Assembly: GCA_002778195.1 (NCBI GenBank)
Contig: PCDI01000005.1
Location: 3,173,102 to 3,237,101 of the forward strand
DNA: 64,000 nt
Source: Raffaelea ambrosiae
Lineage: Eukaryota > Ascomycota > Sordariomycetes > Ophiostomatales > Ophiostomataceae
Reading direction: 5' to 3'
In this document: positions 1-11,632 of the stretch, piece after piece
Numbering within the stretch: the stretch's first letter is position 1
Layout of the letters: every line of letters starts with the position of its first letter
The notes under the pieces: generated by a model
Told to the model about the DNA's origin: nothing
Seen by the model: the letters and a program-made list of their open reading frames with translations, nothing else
Database searches by the model: none
Position numbers and translations under genes: made by a program

Positions 1-1
1 C

Positions 2-454
2 ATGCGCGTGGGAGTGGCCCTCCGGCCTCTGCGGACCGAGGGCTACCTTTTGATTGGATCGGGCGGCGCTGTGCACAACCTGTATCGCAATGTGTGGGAT
101 CCCATGATCCTCTACGGCGACAATTTTGCGCAGCCCACGCCGCCGGGCCCCTGGGCGCTGGAGTTCCGGCAGAGCGTGGAGGACGCCCTGACGAAAGGAG
201 GTGGCCCTGGGCTGCGCAGACGGGTCACCCGGCTGATCAAGCACCCTCTGTTTCGCGATGCCCAAGCCACGGATGACCACTTTATGTCGATGTGCTTTGC
301 GGCGGGTGCGGCTGGCGCGCTGGAAGATCGCGGGTCTCTTGGCGTGCTGGGAGCCGAGGACTGGGAGCTGACAAACATGTGCAACAGCCAGTTCACCATT
401 GGGACTTGGAAGGGCTACGGTGCGCCCAATGCGGGATTAGAAGTCCAGGCTTGA
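2..454 (+). CDS. Extradiol ring-opening dioxygenase, LigB/DODA type (C-terminal part)
   Basis: This is the C-terminal 150 codons of a gene that enters from the left edge; the ATG at base 2 lies inside a conserved block and is probably internal. The visible part matches class III extradiol dioxygenases of the LigB/4,5-DOPA dioxygenase group, usually about 270-330 aa, so roughly half is missing. Seen: GSGGAVHNL (visible residues 19-27), the family's Gly-rich turn with its conserved His, then DDHFMSMCFAAGAA and SQFTIGTW near the end. Family members open catecholic rings with a non-haem metal in the cytosol. The gene is followed on the same strand by a cupin gene and by further oxidative genes, which suits aromatic catabolism. 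Whether the substrate is DOPA or another catechol cannot be read from this half. The family call is firm. Confidence 0.88.
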   Translation: MRVGVALRPLRTEGYLLIGSGGAVHNLYRNVWDPMILYGDNFAQPTPPGPWALEFRQSVEDALTKGGGPGLRRRVTRLIKHPLFRDAQATDDHFMSMCFAAGAAGALEDRGSLGVLGAEDWELTNMCNSQFTIGTWKGYGAPNAGLEVQA

Positions 455-921
455 GCATCCATGTATCTTGATTTGTTTGATTTCCTCAATTGCGGACATG
501 CTCTTTCCCAGTTGCCTATGGCGTTTCTCGTGCCCTCGAAGCCGACACCGGTTTCAGTTCTGGCGTGCAAAGAAGGCGCTAGGGCCGTATCTGTCTACTG
601 TCTACCCCGCGGCATTTGGGGAAGGGCCAATGCCGAGGGCAGCGTGCTTGGTGAAGTGGCGGGGAGGAGTGTCGGGACGTCTCTCCACCTCGGGAGGCCC
701 TCGCGATGGGGAGCCTGGGCAGAGGACCGTGGTTTAAGAGAGATGCAGCAAACAGCTCGACAGAGCAGCAGTCTTCCAACCCGGGCTCAAACTGCAACTG
801 CCTTTCCACTGATTTCATGTCGCAAACGAAATAGATCTTCCAAATACAATTGTTCTTTCCGTTCTTTCCGTTCTTATCGAGTTCTGGCCTACCCAGCCGA
901 ATCACACACAGACATCCCACC
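455..921. other. Intergenic: dioxygenase 3' end and cupin promoter
   Basis: No coding signal was seen. Pyrimidine-rich sequence (tandem TTCCGTTCT near 850-875) precedes the cupin start, as is common in fungal 5' leaders. Confidence 0.6.
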
Positions 922-1470
922 ATGGCGCCCTCGGAAGAAAAGGACATCCGCCCCATCTCGCGGTTCATCACAACGCACACGGCTGACGGCAAGCCTACCT
1001 TTTCAGACGCCATCCCAGAGGAAGCGCCGTTCAAGACGCTGCCGGACGGTGCCCAGTTCTCGCTCTGCTATGCGACGGACAAGTTCCCTGTCCCGCTGAC
1101 GGACGACGAGGATCTGGCCGCATACAAGGGCTACACGACGAACCTGCCTGGGATCACGATTGGCACGGGGTCCGTCCTGCGCGTCGTGGACATGCGGCCG
1201 GGGGCGCTGTCGCCCATGCACCGCACCGTCAGCCTGGACTACGGGGTGGTGGTGGAGGGCGAGGTCGAGCTGATTCTGGACTCGGGGGAGACGCGGCTGA
1301 TGAGGCGAGGCGACATCTCGATCCAGCGGGGGACCAACCACGCGTGGCGCAACACGAGCGAGACGAGCTGGGCGAGAATGCTGTATGTGCTCCAGCCAGC
1401 CGAGCCCATGACGGTCGGTGGCGTGGCCCTCGAGGACAATACAGTCGAGACCATTGCAGGCCACCGGTGA
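922..1470 (+). CDS. Small cupin-domain protein
   Basis: An intronless 182-aa protein. The ATG at 922 sits in a good fungal context (CCCACCATGGCG) and the homology begins just after it. Residues about 90-155 form one cupin beta-barrel: the first metal motif is reduced to MHRTVSLDYG (one His where canonical cupins have HxH), followed by VVEGEVEL, and the second motif is GDISIQRGTNHAWRN with its His and Asn. This reduced pattern is common in a group of small fungal and bacterial cupin proteins without an assigned reaction. It lies 467 bp after the ring-opening dioxygenase on the same strand, so a role in handling a cluster intermediate is plausible but is an inference. Substrate and metal are unknown. 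Confidence 0.85.
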   Translation: MAPSEEKDIRPISRFITTHTADGKPTFSDAIPEEAPFKTLPDGAQFSLCYATDKFPVPLTDDEDLAAYKGYTTNLPGITIGTGSVLRVVDMRPGALSPMHRTVSLDYGVVVEGEVELILDSGETRLMRRGDISIQRGTNHAWRNTSETSWARMLYVLQPAEPMTVGGVALEDNTVETIAGHR

Positions 1471-2268
1471 TGAGGAGGGCGAAGAACCCAAAGATGAAAA
1501 AAAGAAAAGAAAGGAAAAGAAGAGGAGAGAGAGAGATACGGGCTCGGTCATGCACACCCCCCGATGCAGCTGGTGGTGGTTGTCGGGTTTGGGAAACCAG
1601 CTAGCCTATTGGTAGATGAACCATGGAAATGTTGCCGCGTGCATGTGTTTGTCAGGATCACTACTAGGCAGTTAGTTCACTACGATGTACGCGCAAAACC
1701 AGTGGGAATCCCATGCAGGCAAATCGGCGTGCTTACGTGTGCAGCCACCAACGGGCAGAGAGGGTTACAGGGGCTGCGGCATGGCTGGCTGGTGTGGGTC
1801 CGCTAATGCACAGCTCGTGCGGGGAAGCGAGGACCATGCAGAGTCCAGTGTAAGCCCCGCAAAGCCACTGTGGGGAGGCGACAGGCCCCAACTGAGTCCG
1901 CTCGTAGTTAATAGATGAGCATTGCGGGCAGGCGCCTCCTCCTCCGCCTGGCGAATTGAGTAGGAAATAAAAAAAGAACACAAAAAAAAAAAAAAAAGGA
2001 GCCAAAAAGGATGCGGGAAAAAAAAGGGTAAAAGGAAAAAAGAACACAATCCATGCTGCAGATGCCAACACAGACACGCAGAGACTCTGCCCGAACAATG
2101 CCAGAGAAGCATACCAGCAAACAACTGCCCACAGCACGACCACAGCCAAGCTGTCTTTTGCCTGGACGCCTCCACTGATCACGGCCCACGTCCATCGCAC
2201 AAGACACAACAAACAGCCTTTGCCGGTTCTTTCAACGCTGCTCTGCACCCTCGCGCCGTGGCCGCCGT
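1471..2268. other. Intergenic: cupin terminator and regulator promoter
   Basis: No gene was seen. It contains A-rich runs (about 1980-2040, including an 18-base A run) and is otherwise unremarkable. Confidence 0.55.
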
Positions 2269-5200
2269 ATGGAACAACCAGCGCCGCAGAAAGCAAAGCC
2301 CCCCAACCACGGCCCGTTCCAGTGCACCGCCTGCCAGCGCACCTACACCCGGGTGGACCACTTGGCGAGGCATGTCCGCTCCCGTAAGTCTGGCGTGCAT
2401 CCCGAGCAGAGCGTCCGAGCAAGGAGGACTGATCGTACCCCGTTGTTGCAGACCTGCAGGAGCGGCCATTCAAGTGCCCGGTATGCCACAAGGCCTTTGG
2501 CCGGCCGTATGTTGTTCCCCGCTCAGCCCCTTTCCGCGTGTCCTGTTCCCCGTTCTGGTCTGACCGCGCCCTGCCTCGTCTCGTTTGCCCGCACCCTGCA
2601 GTGACCTGCTCAAAAGGCACCGGAGCTGCCACAGCGGCGACCACGATGGGGGCAAGCCGGGCAAGCGCCAGTACAACAGTGCGTCGCGTGTGTCCCAGGC
2701 CTGCAAGTCGTGCGCGACGGCCAAGATCAAGTGCGACGACGAGAAGCCGTGCAGTCGCTGCGTGCAGCGGGGGCTCACCTGCGAATATGCCGCTGACATG
2801 CACGACCTGGACAAGTCGGTGGCCAGCGAGCCGTCGCCATTGAGTGGTGGGTTTTGTGTCGCGCTGGCGGTCCCGTTGCCAAGACCTTTACTGACTCGCC
2901 CTTCTCTCCCCCCCCCCCCCCCTTTCCCAAGCCCACAAGCTCGAGGAGACCCCCCTGCTGCCAGTCGTGCCGGACGGGCCCATCGTGCCTGTTCTCTCTC
3001 TGCTGGGCGAGCACGGCGGCCAGGCTGCACAGCCGCCCCTGTCCGGTGATCTCATCCACGGTGCGTGCCGCTTTGCTGGCGAAACATGCATCGGCCCCCG
3101 AACAAAGCAGACAACAAGACTGACGCGCACGCCAGGTCACGCTGGGGGCGGCGACACGGCCATGGGCCCTGCCCAGCCTGTTCTGGGGCTCCACGCACAC
3201 GACATGTCCGGCTTCTTGCGCGAAGTCATGACGCCCATGGGCTCCCAGTCCCACTTCCTGGACCTCGACGGCACCGGCCCGCGCGGCCTGCTGGACTTCA
3301 CAGTCGATGGCGACCTGGACCTCAACGACTCCGACTTTGGCTTTCTGGACCAGCTGTGCGGAGACCCGTTTTCCGGAGACGTGCTGCACCAGCGGATGCA
3401 GCAGCAGGACGCCCAGCACGCGCCGTACGACGCCCCGTCGCTCCCATCGCCGGCCCCGCCACCACCCGGGTGCCCGCACCACACGTTGTCGGCCGCCGGC
3501 CTGCAGTCCGCGCGGCAGCACGTGGCCCTCGGGGCCGAGGCCTTCCGCCGGTCCGCGCTCGGCATCTGGCTGCCGGCACAGCAGGACCGCGGCGACGTGC
3601 AGCTGGAGAACCTGTCCATTCTCAGCGCCGAGGCGGGCTCCCCGGACACGCGCATCAACCTGGACCGCCGGTGTCTGCGGCACAGCCTCAACCGCACCAC
3701 CCGGGACGAGTTCCTCGCCATGATCCTCCGGACCTGCCGCCCGGAGCGGGCGTCCATTGTGGTGCGCTCGTTTCCCACGCCGGGCATGCTGGACGACCTC
3801 GTCGAGTGCTTCTTCATCCACCACCAGCAGCGCATGGACTCCTTCATCCACACCCCGACCTTCAATCCCAACGGCTTCCGGCCCGAGCTGGTCGGCGCCA
3901 TTGTGGCCTACGGGGCCACGCTGACCGACGTCAAGTCTCTCCGCAAGCTGGGCTTTGCCATGCAGGAGGCCGTGCGCACAACCGTGCCAGGCACCTGCGA
4001 GGAAGCCAATGCCACCACCCGCGAGCTGTGGCTCGTGCAGGCCTTCTTGTGCGAGCTCGAAATCGGTCTCTGGAGCGGCATCAAGCGCAAGATGGAGATC
4101 TCCGAGAGCCATTGTCCGGTTGTCTACACGGTATGTCTGGTCTGACTTTTTTTTTTCTTTTTCTTTTTCGATTTTGATTGATTATTTATTTTTGTATTTT
4201 TGTATTTTTGTAACCTCTCCCATATACGTACTGACATACAGCACGCATAGATGCTCAGACGGGCTGGCCGCTTCCAGCAGCCCAGGTCGGCCATGGCGGA
4301 GCCCCTTCCCGAAGACAGCGGCGATGTCCTCCAGCACAAGTGGCTGCAGTGGGCCAAGCAAGAAAGCTTCAAGCGCCTCGTCTTCCACGCATTCCTCTGC
4401 GACGGCCAGGTCTCCATGGCCATGCTGACCAGCCCCATCATATCCTACTCGGAGCTGGCCCTCCCGCTGCCCGAATCACGCGACCTGTGGATGGCCGAGG
4501 ACGCGGAGCAATGGAAGACGCTGTACATCAACCGGGTGGTGCCGCCCAATCGATCTCTCAGCCTGCGCGATTTCCTGCAGCAGCCCACCGAGCTGTCCGA
4601 CTACTACGACGTGCCCCTGTCGAGCCTGGTCATCCTCATGGGCATCTGGGGCATGATCTGGCCCCATCTGCAGATGACGTCCGTCATGGGCAAGGGCGGC
4701 GGCCAGTCGTCCTCCAGCCAGCAGGCCGCCGCCTTCCATGCCCTGCGCCACCAGGACCTGCTGCAGACGCTGCAGCATTTCCGCATCAACCTGTCCGAGT
4801 GCCACGTCCCGCCCTGCCCCGAAGCGTGTCTGATTCTGGAGCTGCTGCACGTGTACCTGCATGTCAACTTTGGCGACCTGCAGCTGTTTGCGGGCAAGGG
4901 CAACATCGAAGACGCCCGCCGCGTGCTGCCGGCGCTGCAGGACTGGGTCAGCAGCCGCGCGTCGCGCTATGCCATCTGGCACGCAGGCCAGGTGCTCCGT
5001 GCCGCCGCCAACTTTGCGCCCAAGCAGCTGCAGCGCTTCTACGCCGTGGCCGTCTACCACGCCGGGCTCACGCTCTGGACCTATGGCGTCATCATGCAGT
5101 CCAAGGCCGCCGAGGACGACCACGCCGACAGCGTGCCATCGCACCACCACGAACACCACCCGCACCACCCGCAGCACCACCACCACCAGAACCACCAGAA

Positions 5201-5579
5201 CCACCACCACCACACAACCAGCATGGTCGTCTCTCCTCCCGAGAGCGTGTCCTTGTCCACGGCGTCCTACATCGTCTGCCTGGACGGCGTGGACTCGCCA
5301 GGCGTCCAGCGCTTCCTGACGCTCGGCAAGGGCACGCCCAGCGTGGGCTTCCGCCGCGGAGGCATCGACCTGCTGTCGGGCAACGGCGGCGGCCTTGTTC
5401 CGCTGTCCCAGCCCGAGGATGTCATGAACCTGGTGGTGGAGACGCTGGAGAGGAACTTTCCGGCCAACAAGAGCCTGGACACGGACGAGAGCGCGTCCTC
5501 GCCCTTGGTGGAAAATCTGGTGCCTTTGATGAAGGACTTGGGCAGAGCAGCCGCTGGCCACACTGGCAAGTGCCAGTGA
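2269..5579 (+). CDS. C2H2 plus Zn2Cys6 transcription factor
   Basis: Six exons fit in phase: 2269-2383, 2452-2506, 2602-2846, 2932-3060, 3136-4130, 4251-5579, giving 955 aa. Two C2H2 fingers come first (CTACQRTYTRVDHLARH and CPVCHKAFGRPDLLKRH, each finished by a further His; the first finger and the second are each completed across an intron). A Zn2Cys6 cluster follows (CKSCATAKIKCDDEKPCSRC). The C-terminal half, from about residue 395, is the fungal_trans regulatory domain, beginning near DDLVECFFIHHQQRMDSF. A His-rich low-complexity stretch lies near genomic 5145-5215. Proteins with this arrangement are nuclear DNA-binding regulators. Its central place in a run of oxidative genes suggests it is the local regulator, which is an inference. 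The last intron uses the ATAG acceptor ending at 4250, because the earlier CAG would bring an immediate stop. Confidence 0.9.
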
Positions 5580-5978
5580 CCGGCCGTTGGGGAAGCCGCC
5601 GCTGCTAGTCTCCACATTCCGACCTGCACCAGCTAGGAGAAACCACCCCGCACGCCACTGAAACGTCGGCACTTGACAGCTTCTCTCCACATCCCGACCA
5701 CCACCTACCTCCTCTCTCTCTGGTGAGCCAGCCGGCTCCAAGCCATTGCCAATCATCCTGCAGCTCTGCTGCGAGCATCATATTACTGTAACTAAGTACT
5801 TGGATACGAAACGAAACGAAATGAAACGAGCGAAAACTCATACGATATTTGAAATTTTTATTTTTTATTTTTTCTTATTTTTTTTTCCTTATTTTTTTTT
5901 TTCTTTTCTTCTTATTCTTGGGTCTTGCATGTCGTCCCATTGATCCGTGAAACCTCCACGGCAAGCAACTGAAACGAA
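5580..5978. other. Intergenic: regulator 3' end and hydrolase promoter
   Basis: No gene was seen. A strongly T-rich stretch at about 5850-5915 lies just upstream of the next start. Confidence 0.55.
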
Positions 5979-8001
5979 ATGCCGAACCCGGTGAGAACAG
6001 ACCTGCTCAGAGTAGACGACACGTCGTTTCCCTACGTGTTTGAGCAAAATCAAACAGTGGAACTCAAGTCCAGCGATGGCCTCGTCCGATGCAATGTGTA
6101 CCGCCCCAAGACTTCCACGCCGGTACCTGTCCTGGTAACCTATGGTCCGTATGGAAAGGACACCTACTACGGAGAGTACGTCTGCCCACGTCCCTGTCCA
6201 CGTCCCGAGCGATTCTGCTCTTCCCAAATTGTTGCGTGAACACGATTGACCGAAAACCTTAGCTTCCATGCCAAGTCGTTCGATGAGGTCAACCCGGAAC
6301 ACAAGTCACAGCACTCGGCGTGGGAAACACCGGACCCCCAGTTCTGGACCGGCAAGGGGTATGCCGTCGTGCGCGCCGACGAGCGCGGCATCGGCCAGTC
6401 GCGCGGCTTCCTGGACACCATGTCGCGCGGCACCAGCGAGGCCTTCTTCGAGGTGGTGGAGTGGTGCGCGTCGCAGCCGTGGTCCAGCGGCAAGGTCGGC
6501 CTGCTGGGCATCAGCTACTATGCGGGCAGCCAGTGGCGCGTGGCGGCCCGCAAGCCCAAGGGCCTGTCGGCCATGGTGCCCTGGGAGGGCATGTCCGACT
6601 ACTACCGCGACCGCTGCCGCCACGGGGGGATCCTGTCGAACCACTTTATCAAGTTCTGGTGGAACCGCCAGGTCGTGGCCAACCAGTACGGCCGCCCCGT
6701 CGACGAGGAGATCGTCGTGGTGCAGGACGTCGTCGCGGGCGGAGGCCCCAAGCGCCCCCTGTCGGCGCCCGAGTCGCTCGAGGGCAACCTCTCGGCCGCG
6801 GAGCGCGCTCAGAACCGCCAGGACCAGACCGTGGACAACCAGCAGCACCGGTTCCGCGACGAGGCCTACTATGCCTCCAAGGAGTACGACATGGGCGACA
6901 TTGAGGTGCCGCTGCTGTCGGTCGGCAACTGGGGCGGCATCCTGCTGCACCTGCGCGGCAACCTGGAGGGCTACGCGCACGCCGGCTCGCAGAAGAAGTG
7001 GCTGCGCATGATCACCGGCCGGCACGACCTGCCCTTTTACGACCCGGACGAGGTCGCGGTGCAGCTGTCGTTCCTCGACGCCTTCCTCAAGGGCGACGAC
7101 CGCGCCGGCTGGACCACGGGCCAGGTGGCCCCCGTGGACCTCGTGCTGCGCAAGGGCGACGTCGGCCACAACAACCCGGCCGGCGAGAGGACGTTTCCGC
7201 GGCGCGCCGAGACCGCGTGGCCCCTGGCCCGGACGCAGTACACCCGGTGGTACCTGACGCCGGAGCAGGGGCTCACCCCAGCGGCGGCGGCCCAGCAGCA
7301 GCGGCCCCAGAAGCTGTCGTACAGGGCGCTGGGCACGCTGGACAGTCCGCAGTTGGTCCAGTTCACGTCGGACCCGTTCCCGGCCGAGACGGAGATCACG
7401 GGCCACATCGTGGCCCACCTCTGTGTCAGCGTGTCGCCGGAGCCCGGCAAGCCCACCACGCCGTCGGACATGGACCTGTTTGTCACGCTGCGGTACATCT
7501 CGCCCGCAGGCCGGGAGGTGTTCTACACGGGCACGGCGGGCGACCCGGTGCCGCTCACCAAGGGCTGGCTGCGGGTCAGTCTGCGCAAGGTGGCGACGGA
7601 CCACCGCAAGCACCGGCCGTACCTGCCGTGGCGGGAGTACCTCAGCACCGATGTCCAGCCGGTCGTGGTGGGCGAGATCTACGAAGTGGACGTCGAGGTC
7701 TGGGCCACGTCTGTGGTGGTGGAAAAAGGCGGCAAGCTCGTGTTCGAGGTCGCCAGCGGGGACACCCAGGGCAGTGGCATTTTCCGTCACGAAGACCCCA
7801 TTGACCGGTAGGTTTTTTTTTATGGTGTTCTTTGTTTTTCAGTCCTCTGTTTTCTCCCTGGCATTTTGGGCACTCGCACCGTTTACTAATGTCTCTGCCT
7901 CTTCCAGAGCCCCCGAAACATTCCAGGGTCTGAACCACATCTGCTTCGGACCGAAAGAGCTCAACTACGTCGTGCTTCCCATTATTCCGGAAAAGAATTG
8001 A
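5979..8001 (+). CDS. CocE/NonD family serine hydrolase
   Basis: Exons 5979-6175, 6263-7807 and 7908-8001 give 611 aa. The N-terminal alpha/beta-hydrolase domain carries the nucleophile elbow GISYYAGSQW (around residue 148) after VVRADERGIGQSRG, a hallmark of the X-Pro dipeptidyl-peptidase/CocE (cocaine esterase) group. The C-terminal third is the jelly-roll domain of the same group (LCVSVSPEPGKPTTPSDMDL region). The last intron has a clear TACTAAT branch site and the final exon adds about 31 residues. Family members cleave esters or amides, often acyl groups on aromatic or acylated natural products, in the cytosol. In this neighbourhood it could release a substrate or open a ring-cleavage product. 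The actual substrate is unknown. No signal peptide is visible. Confidence 0.9.
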
Positions 8002-8732
8002 ATGGTGGTGGGAGATGGCTGGAGAGTGGACACTGGCATAAAAAAAAAACGTTTCCATAGAATCCAGTCCGCAGACAAAGTCTACCAAATAAGACAAATG
8101 AAGAACGACGAGACACACGCGAGCAATCTTGCGCTCAATGGAATGGCCGTTGGTCCCTTGAATTGCTCTGCATGCGAGTGCAGACCTTGTGTAAAACAGC
8201 CCATACTTGCATCTGCATCGCGTATCATCATTGGGGCAGAGACACGCCGTAGCGGAAGAATCCCCTAGTCGATCTTCAGGGCTCCTCGGTACTTCCCAAC
8301 GGGCGAGCCGTGGAAAAGAGCGGCCTATCGGAAACCCGCCTGGTTTGACACGTCTAGTCGCTACGAAGTGGAGGAAGTGTGCAGGGTAGGAGGGAAAAGG
8401 GGGCGAGAGCAGGGGGATGTGGAGGACCCGAAGGCCGAGGCGACCGCGGCAGCAGAGTTGGGGAAGCCCTGCACCAAGTTGTGGAGAAGGACGCTACGAC
8501 CTGTGCGGCAGCTGTGTGCGTCCCCACGATATGGGGAGTGCTCCCCCCCCAGGTCAGTAGTAGTGATTAGCTGTCTGTATATAGCGAGGATGCCAGACGG
8601 TATGAGCGGCACAAACAAGCCGTCCAGATAGCAAAGCCTACCACACACCAGAAAAGCGAACCACTTGGACGGCAGCCGCGCCAGACCCAAGACCGAAACA
8701 GACAGACAGACCGACAGACAGGCCAACACACC
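8002..8732. other. Intergenic: hydrolase 3' end and flavin oxidase promoter
   Basis: No gene was seen. A short GACA tandem (about 8698-8722) lies directly before the next start codon. Confidence 0.55.
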
Positions 8733-10433
8733 ATGGCCACGGACAGCCGAGTCGTGGCGCTCCAGCAGCGCCTGCCGCCGTCCTTCCCCATTGTCTGGCG
8801 CGACCAGGTCCACTACGAGACGGCCCGGGTCGGCCGTGTCTTCAACCACCGCCGGCCGGCGCGGTTTCCCGTGGCCGTGGTGGAGGCGACCACGGAGCAG
8901 CACGTGGTGGAAGCCGTGCGTCTGGCGGACGAGCTGGGCTGCCGCGTGGCCGTGCGCTCGGGCGGGCACAGCTGGGCGGCGTGGAGCGTGCGCGACGACT
9001 CCGTCCTGATCGACCTGGGCCGGTACCACGAGTTCGTGCTGGACGAGACGACCCACGTGCTCCAGGCGTCGCCGAGCACCACGGGCCGTCTGCTGAGCAA
9101 GCTGCTCGGCGACAGGGGGCTGATGTTCCAGGGCGGCCACTGTCCCGAGGTCGCCATCGGCGGCTTTCTCTTGCAGGGGGGGATGGGCTGGAACTGCAAG
9201 GTGCGTGCCCTCTTTGGGGGGGGGGGTGGGAGGGTGTAGGGGCGTACTCCGCTGACTGGACTGGCAGAACTGGGGCTGGTCGTGCGAGAGAGTCCTCGGC
9301 CTCGACGTTGTGACGGCCGACGGCCGGCAGCTGTACTGCGACAAGGACAAGAACAGCGACTTGTACTGGGCCGCGCGCGGGTCTGGACCGGGTAGGGCTC
9401 CCGATTCGGTGGTTTCGCGCCACGGCAGCATGGCAGCATGGCAGCATGACGGCGACTGACACGGCCTTCTCGCTGCTCTCTCATACTAGGCTTCCCCGCT
9501 GTCGTCACCCGCTTCCATCTCCAGTGCCAGCCGGCCTTTACGCACATGCGGTCCTCGGCCTATGTCTACGAAGTGAAAGACTTCCGCCGGGCCTTTGCGT
9601 GGATTCTCAAGGTAGGCCGCACCGGACGGGCGTGGGAAAACGGGGGGGAAAAAAAAGCAGAAATAAATGGGCACGCAACTCACACAGGTGCAACGCACTA
9701 GATCGCGGCGACCTTTGACGCGTCCACGGAAATCGCCGCGGTGGGCACCGTGCCGCCCGGCCACACCGGCATCCACTTCACGGTGCTGTTTGTCACGTTC
9801 AAGAACAGCGAGGCGGAGGCCCGGGCGGCGCTCCAGCCGGCCCAGGACAGCGCGCCGGCCGGCTACGTGCACAGCTGGCAGGCCCGGGAGACGTCGCTGC
9901 CGCGGGAGTACGACGACCAGCACGCGGCCAACCCGCACGGCCACCGGTACTGCGTGGACAACTGCTACATCCGCAACGACGCCGACGTCGTGGCGGTGCT
10001 CGAGCCGGCCTTCACCACGCTGCCGTCCAACAAGTCGTTTGCGCTGTGGTACGCCATGGCGCCCGGCTCGCGGCGCACGCCGGCCGACGGCACCCTGCCG
10101 GACATGGCGCTGTCCATGCAGACCGACCACTACTTTGCCACGTATGCCGTCTGGGAGGACGAGGCGGACGACGCGCGGTGTCAGGCCTGGGTCCGGCAGA
10201 TCTTCCGGGACGCGCAGGTGCACTCCGAGGGCGCCTACCTGGGCGACGCCGACTTCCAGGTGCGGCAGACCCGCTTCTGGGGCACGGAGCAGGGCCGCAA
10301 GCTCATGGCCATTCGCCGCAAGTACGACCCCAAGGGCACCATTTCCGGCTACCTGGACGCCGGCGACAAGAGCCGCGCCAGCGGTCTGGCCAATGTGCAC
10401 GAGTGGGAGAAGGAGGTGCCCGCGAACTTGTGA
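8733..10433 (+). CDS. FAD-linked oxidase, berberine-bridge-enzyme-like, bicovalent flavin
   Basis: Exons 8733-9200, 9268-9391, 9490-9611 and 9702-10433 give 481 aa. Residues about 45-180 are the FAD_binding_4 (PCMH) domain. RSGGHSW places His79 at the usual 8-alpha FAD attachment site, and GGHCPEVAIGG places Cys137 where BBE-type enzymes make the second, 6-S-cysteinyl bond. The C-terminus carries the BBE block ending in RRKYDPKGTISGYLD. Such enzymes oxidise alcohols, amines, sugars or phenolic centres with O2. There is no N-terminal signal peptide, unlike many secreted family members, so a cytosolic role is likely. The third intron uses the CTAG acceptor ending at 9701, which restores the IAATFD start of the next block. 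Its product probably passes to or from the neighbouring SDR and monooxygenase; this is an inference. Confidence 0.9.
9424..9448. repeat. GGCAGCAT short tandem repeat inside an intron
   Basis: Three direct copies of an 8-bp unit lie within the second intron of the BBE-like oxidase gene. Confidence 0.8.
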
Positions 10434-10616
10434 GCAGATAGGAGAGGAAAGGATTTTTCAAAAATACAATCAAAAATAAATGAAAATGAAAATGACAATG
10501 AAAACGTCTAGAGATTTACAAAACTACATACATACAGCCACTGCCTTTTTGTTTCCTGTTCTTTTTCTTTTTCTTTCTGTTTTTTCTTTTCTTTTCTTTT
10601 CTTTTCTTTTTTGCGT

Positions 10617-11632
10617 CTACAGAGTGAAACCCGCGTCGATGACGGCATTTTGACCCGTGACCGACTTGGACGTGACATAGGTCTTGACCTGCTGGGCCAC
10701 GTCCTCGACCGTGGCAAACCGCTTGAGCTTGTTCAGCTCCTTGGTCGCAGCGATTTTCTCTGCCGGGAACGACAGGCCCCATTCCTGTGCAGAAAGATGT
10801 GTCAGTGAGGCTGGGCAGTCTCGTTTGCAACCCAGGGAGTGCATTGTCTTACCGTGAGCAGCAGGCCTGGCGACACGCAGTTGACGCGGATCTGCGGTGC
10901 GGCAATGTTGGCCAGGGCCTTGATCAGGTGGATCTGGGCCGCCTTGGAGACGGCGTACGGCTATGGGTGTTAGCATGAAAAAAGGAGAAAGTGACAGAAT
11001 ATAAAATAAAATGAATAAACAAATAAAATAAATAAATATAAATAATAAGAACAGAACAGAACAGAACAGAACAGAACAGCAAAACACCACCACCAAACGT
11101 CAAAACTCACCAGACTGCTGCCGCTCGGCTTCACCCCGGCCGCGCTGGCCGTGCTGACAAAAACGGCGCCGCCCTCGTCGCGGGCGTGGCTCTCTTCCAG
11201 GTACCGCCGGGCGGCGTGGAACAGCCACAGGTGGGACTGCACGTTGACGCCGAAGCACCGCGTCCAGTCCTCGTCCGCCATGTTGTCGTCCAGGTCCATA
11301 AAGTTGCGGACCTGGGTCCAGCCCACGTTGGACACGACCACGTCCAGCCGGCCGCCGCCCGCGGCCGCCGCCTCGTCGGCCAGCCGGACCACCTCGTCCC
11401 GCTTCGACAGGTCGGCCTTGATCGCGCGGAACACCGGTGCGGCTGTCGCGGCACCCTCAGCGGACGTCTTGCATGTCTCCTGCAGCTCCTGGACGAGAGC
11501 CTCGGCCCGCGCCGCATTCTGCGAGTAGTTGATCACGACCGACATGCCGAGCTCGACGGCGAGCATGCGGGCGCAGGCGGCGCCCAGGCCGGCGCTGCCA
11601 GCCGTGACGAGAGCAACTTTGGGGGCAGCCAT
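10617..11632 (-). CDS. Short-chain dehydrogenase/reductase (SDR)
   Basis: Exons 11111-11632, 10853-10960 and 10617-10784 on the minus strand give 265 aa. The classical SDR fold is plain: an N-terminal cofactor site VTAGSAGLGAACARML, SNVG in place of the usual NNAG, then FVSTASAAG carrying the catalytic Ser, and the active-site pair Tyr176/Lys180 in PYAVSK. The C-terminus TGQNAVIDAGFTL matches the substrate-loop end of the family. It should catalyse an NAD(P)-dependent alcohol/ketone interconversion in the cytosol. The gene is convergent with the BBE-like oxidase (183 bp apart) and divergent from the monooxygenase fusion, so it probably shares a promoter region with the latter. The substrate is unknown. 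Confidence 0.92.
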